Assembly (NCBI GenBank): GCA_000434215.1
Contig: HF999685.1
Location: 16,616-43,908 of the forward strand
Direction: 5' to 3'
DNA: 27,293 nucleotides
DNA from: Bacteroides sp. CAG:144
Lineage (GTDB): Bacteria > Bacteroidota > Bacteroidia > Bacteroidales > UBA11471
Shown piece after piece: positions 24,703 to 27,293 of the stretch. Below the pieces are notes generated by a model. That model worked only from the letters and a program-made list of their open reading frames with translations. It was not told the DNA's origin and did no database searches. Made by a program: the position numbers and the translations under genes. The stretch's first letter is position 1. Every line of letters begins with the position of its first letter.

Positions 24703-26490
24703 TCAATCGAGTTTCAGCACTGCCAAAAATGCTTTTTGGGGAACCTCCACCGAACCAATTTGCTTCATGCGCTTCTTGCCCTTTTTCTGTTTTTCCAACA
24801 ACTTGCGTTTCCGGCTTATGTCGCCACCATAACATTTGGCCGTAACGTCTTTCCGGACGGCTTTTACCGTTTCCCGGGCAATGATTTTGGCTCCGATGGC
24901 CGCTTGTATGGCAATATCGAATTGCTGACGAGGAATCAACTCTTTCAGTTTCTCGCACATGCGCCGACCGAAAGCAACGGCATTATCTGCATGAGTCAAG
25001 GTAGACAATGCATCGACCGACTCCCCGTTGAGCAATATATCGAGTTTCACCAGTTTCGACGGACGAAAATCATGCAAGTGATAATCGAACGAAGCATATC
25101 CTTTGGAGATACTTTTCAGTTTGTCATAAAAATCGATAACAATCTCACCCAATGGCAAATCGTAAATCAGCTCTACCCGATTGCCCGATATATACTCCTG
25201 CTTTACCAACTCTCCTCGTTTTCCCAGACACAATGTCATAATAGGTCCTATATAATCGGTCGCCGTTATGACAGAAGCTCTGATATAAGGTTCCTCTATA
25301 TGATCGATGAGCGTAACATCGGGCAGTCCCGACGGATTATGCACCTCGATCATATTCCCTTTCTTATCATACACCTTATACGAAACGTTGGGAACAGTCG
25401 TAATGACGTCCATATCAAACTCCCTATCGAGCCGTTCCTGTATGATTTCCATATGTAAAAGCCCGAGGAATCCGCAACGGAAACCAAATCCGAGAGCTAC
25501 GGAAGATTCGGGTTGGAATGTAAGAGAAGCGTCATTGAGCTGTAATTTTTCAAGGGAAGCTCTCAAATCTTCAAAATCTTCGCTTTCAATAGGATATACC
25601 CCCGCAAAAACCATCGGCTTCACCTCTTCAAACCCATCTATCGCCTCGGAACAAGGTCTATCGATATGCGTTATGGTATCTCCCACCTTCACTTCCCGTG
25701 AGGTCTTGATTCCCGAAATGATATATCCCACATCTCCCGTACGCAATTCTTTACGAGGAGACATATCCAACTTCAACACTCCTATTTCGTCGGCTTCATA
25801 CTCTTTACCCGTAGCGACAAATTTCACCCGATCTCCGGTACGAATCACACCGTTTACAATCTTAAAATAAGCAATGATTCCCCGGAACGAATTGAAGACA
25901 GAGTCGAATATAAGACATTGCAAAGGTGCATCGGGATCGCCTTCGGGAGAGGGAACACGTTCTACAATGGCATTGAGGATATCTTCTACACCTTGTCCCG
26001 TCTTACCGCTGGCTCGCAATATTTCTTCCCGTTTACAGCCAAGCAACTCCACAATTTGGTCTTCCACCTCGTCGGGCATCGCGCTATCGAGGTCGATCTT
26101 ATTCATGACAGGAATAATTTCAAGATCATTTTCTATGGCCATATAAAGATTCGATATGGTCTGCGCCTGTATTCCTTGTGAAGCATCGACAATAAGCAGA
26201 GCCCCTTCACAGGCAGCTATCGATCGAGATACTTCATAAGAGAAATCGACGTGTCCCGGAGTATCGATCAGATTCAAAATATATTTTTCTCCCTTATAGC
26301 CGTATTCCATCTGTATGGCATGGCTCTTGATCGTAATTCCCCGTTCCCTTTCCAAGTCCATATTGTCCAAAACCTGCTCTTGCAGGTCTTTCGGAGCAAC
26401 GGTATGCGTATATTCCAACAAGCGATCGGCCAATGTACTCTTACCGTGGTCGATATGCGCAATGATACAAAAGTTCCGGATATTTTTCAT
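24703..26490 (-). CDS. lepA: Elongation factor 4 (back-translocating GTPase LepA)
   Basis: A 595-residue translational GTPase. The G1 loop AHIDHGKST (residues 9-17) is followed by the G3 motif DTPGHVDF (about 78-85) and the G4 motif NKID (about 132-135). EF-G-like domains II, III and V follow, and then the LepA-specific C-terminal domain ending [20 protein letters not shown] and the tail [17 protein letters not shown]. The start at 26490 is chosen because [19 protein letters not shown] is the family's N-terminus; the 26 in-frame codons before it span the promoter. It is the first gene of a probable lepA-nhaA-NmrA-like transcript. Confidence 0.98.
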   Translation of the reverse strand: MKNIRNFCIIAHIDHGKSTLADRLLEYTHTVAPKDLQEQVLDNMDLERERGITIKSHAIQMEYGYKGEKYILNLIDTPGHVDFSYEVSRSIAACEGALLIVDASQGIQAQTISNLYMAIENDLEIIPVMNKIDLDSAMPDEVEDQIVELLGCKREEILRASGKTGQGVEDILNAIVERVPSPEGDPDAPLQCLIFDSVFNSFRGIIAYFKIVNGVIRTGDRVKFVATGKEYEADEIGVLKLDMSPRKELRTGDVGYIISGIKTSREVKVGDTITHIDRPCSEAIDGFEEVKPMVFAGVYPIESEDFEDLRASLEKLQLNDASLTFQPESSVALGFGFRCGFLGLLHMEIIQERLDREFDMDVITTVPNVSYKVYDKKGNMIEVHNPSGLPDVTLIDHIEEPYIRASVITATDYIGPIMTLCLGKRGELVKQEYISGNRVELIYDLPLGEIVIDFYDKLKSISKGYASFDYHLHDFRPSKLVKLDILLNGESVDALSTLTHADNAVAFGRRMCEKLKELIPRQQFDIAIQAAIGAKIIARETVKAVRKDVTAKCYGGDISRKRKLLEKQKKGKKRMKQIGSVEVPQKAFLAVLKLD

Positions 26491-26518
26491 TCCTGTATAT
26501 TCAAGATAAATTTCAGTA

Positions 26519-26526
26519 CAAAGATA
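26519..26526 (-). promoter_or_regulatory. lepA promoter -7 box
   Basis: On the minus strand TATCTTTG matches TAnnTTTG exactly, 28 bases before the chosen lepA start. This also argues against the longer in-frame reading that begins upstream of it. Confidence 0.6.
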
Positions 26527-26623
26527 AAATAAAAAGGTGAATCTAAAAAACAGACTCCAACGGGACACACAGTAAAAGACTCCGAATCGGCTCTCATAAA
26601 TTTGGCAAAAACGGGAATAATGA

Positions 26624-27293
26624 TTAGCGGCTTTCTCTTATTCCGAAATCCTGCATATCGATACCCGAAGGTCGCTGAAATATTCGCAGTCCGAATTCGG
26701 GCAATACGGCCAACAAATGATCGAAAATTTCCCCTTGATGGGTTTCATAACTGATCCAATTAGTCTCTTGTGTAAAACAATACACCTCGATAGGAATACC
26801 CTCGGCCGTAGGCTGCAACATACGCACCATCTGCAACAAATCATCGTGCACATAAGGAGAGTTCTGCAAATAGTTTAATACATATTTCCTATATACATAC
26901 AGATTGACTAACGACCGTTCTTCCCGTCCCTCATTCTCTCCGATCCAATGTCGCTCACGGAAATGTAAGCATTCTTCTTGGGTACAAAATCGCACCGTAT
27001 GGGCATCGATAAGGAGAGATCGTTTGATACGCCGACCACCGCTTTCAAACATACCCCGCCAATTCTGGAATGAATCGCTCACTAACGCATACGGAGGTAT
27101 CGTCGTTATCGTCTTATCGAAATTTTGTATTTTTACGGTAGTCAATGTTACCTCGGTTACGAAACCGTCGGCACCGTATTTATTCATTGTAATCCAATCG
27201 CCGGGACGCAACATATCATTGGCCGACAGCTGCACACCGGCAACAAGACCGAGAATACTATCCTTGAAGATCAACATCAATATGGCTGCCGAA
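26624..27293 (-). CDS. MscS-family mechanosensitive channel (YbdG-like), 3' part
   Basis: The gene enters from the right edge and is open there; about 222 codons are visible. The first ones, [20 protein letters not shown], correspond to the pore-lining TM3 region of MscS proteins, followed by the beta domain with [13 protein letters not shown] and the [20 protein letters not shown] block. The long C-terminal region with [15 protein letters not shown] and [20 protein letters not shown] fits the YbdG-type branch. It should be an inner-membrane channel that opens on osmotic down-shock. No ATG upstream is visible, so a start within the window would be an artefact of the cut. It lies 133 bases before lepA, which has its own promoter. 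Confidence 0.92.
   Translation of the reverse strand, partial: SAAILMLIFKDSILGLVAGVQLSANDMLRPGDWITMNKYGADGFVTEVTLTTVKIQNFDKTITTIPPYALVSDSFQNWRGMFESGGRRIKRSLLIDAHTVRFCTQEECLHFRERHWIGENEGREERSLVNLYVYRKYVLNYLQNSPYVHDDLLQMVRMLQPTAEGIPIEVYCFTQETNWISYETHQGEIFDHLLAVLPEFGLRIFQRPSGIDMQDFGIRESR

Noticed and set aside
26491..26568. Longer start for lepA (26 extra codons)
   Set aside because: The extension spans the -7 promoter box, and the family N-terminus begins at [19 protein letters not shown].

Overview
The window is chromosomal DNA from a member of the Bacteroidales (Bacteroidota). The evidence is a SusC/SusD outer-membrane pair, several lipoproteins with acidic residues after the lipobox cysteine, Bacteroidota-type promoters (TAnnTTTG -7 boxes 20-60 bases before starts, few Shine-Dalgarno sequences), a long eukaryote-like isoleucyl-tRNA synthetase and a DUF4296 lipoprotein next to lspA. 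I cannot name genus or species with confidence. Almost all of the window is ordinary, tightly packed housekeeping DNA. There is no rRNA, tRNA, CRISPR array, IS element or prophage that I can see.

Layout. Positions 1-3406 (minus strand) hold one operon: promoter, aspS, a Nif3-like metal protein and a coiled-coil zinc-ribbon protein that runs off the left edge. Positions 3467-4600 (minus) hold an alpha/beta hydrolase and a doubtful small ORF. The divergent spacer before ileS holds a perfect 36-bp palindrome. Positions 4777-10562 (plus) hold ileS with its terminator, then a coupled cluster: a DksA-like regulator, lspA (signal peptidase II), a DUF4296 lipoprotein and an unknown small protein. A GtrB-like polyprenyl-phosphate glycosyltransferase follows from its own promoter. 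Positions 11574-12034 are non-coding and carry a cluster of short degenerate repeats.

Positions 12035-19496 (minus) form a four-gene SusCD-type operon: TonB-dependent SusC, SusD, a surface lipoprotein that looks like a degenerate relative of the SusCD-associated zinc metallohydrolases, and a TlpA-like thioredoxin lipoprotein, followed by a strong terminator. It has no glycoside hydrolase and no adjacent regulator, which suggests import of something other than a typical glycan (peptide, cofactor or metal complex; inference). Positions 19792-22321 (plus) hold miaA and a PAP2 phosphatase with a probable C-terminal beta-barrel. Positions 22316-27293 (minus) hold an NmrA-like protein, nhaA, lepA and the 3' part of a YbdG-type MscS channel cut by the right edge.

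The most interesting points are: (i) the IleRS signature HxGH is present as GxHH (G57-I-H-H60), the altered form linked to mupirocin hyper-resistance; (ii) the 36-bp perfect palindrome upstream of ileS; (iii) the SusCD-associated lipoprotein that has lost both histidines of HExxH but carries two vicinal cysteine pairs, co-encoded with a thioredoxin; (iv) a DksA-like protein with only one of four zinc-ligand cysteines. I found no clear evidence for a wholly new multi-gene system; the lipoprotein/TlpA pair in the SusCD operon is the best candidate for unexplored biology.
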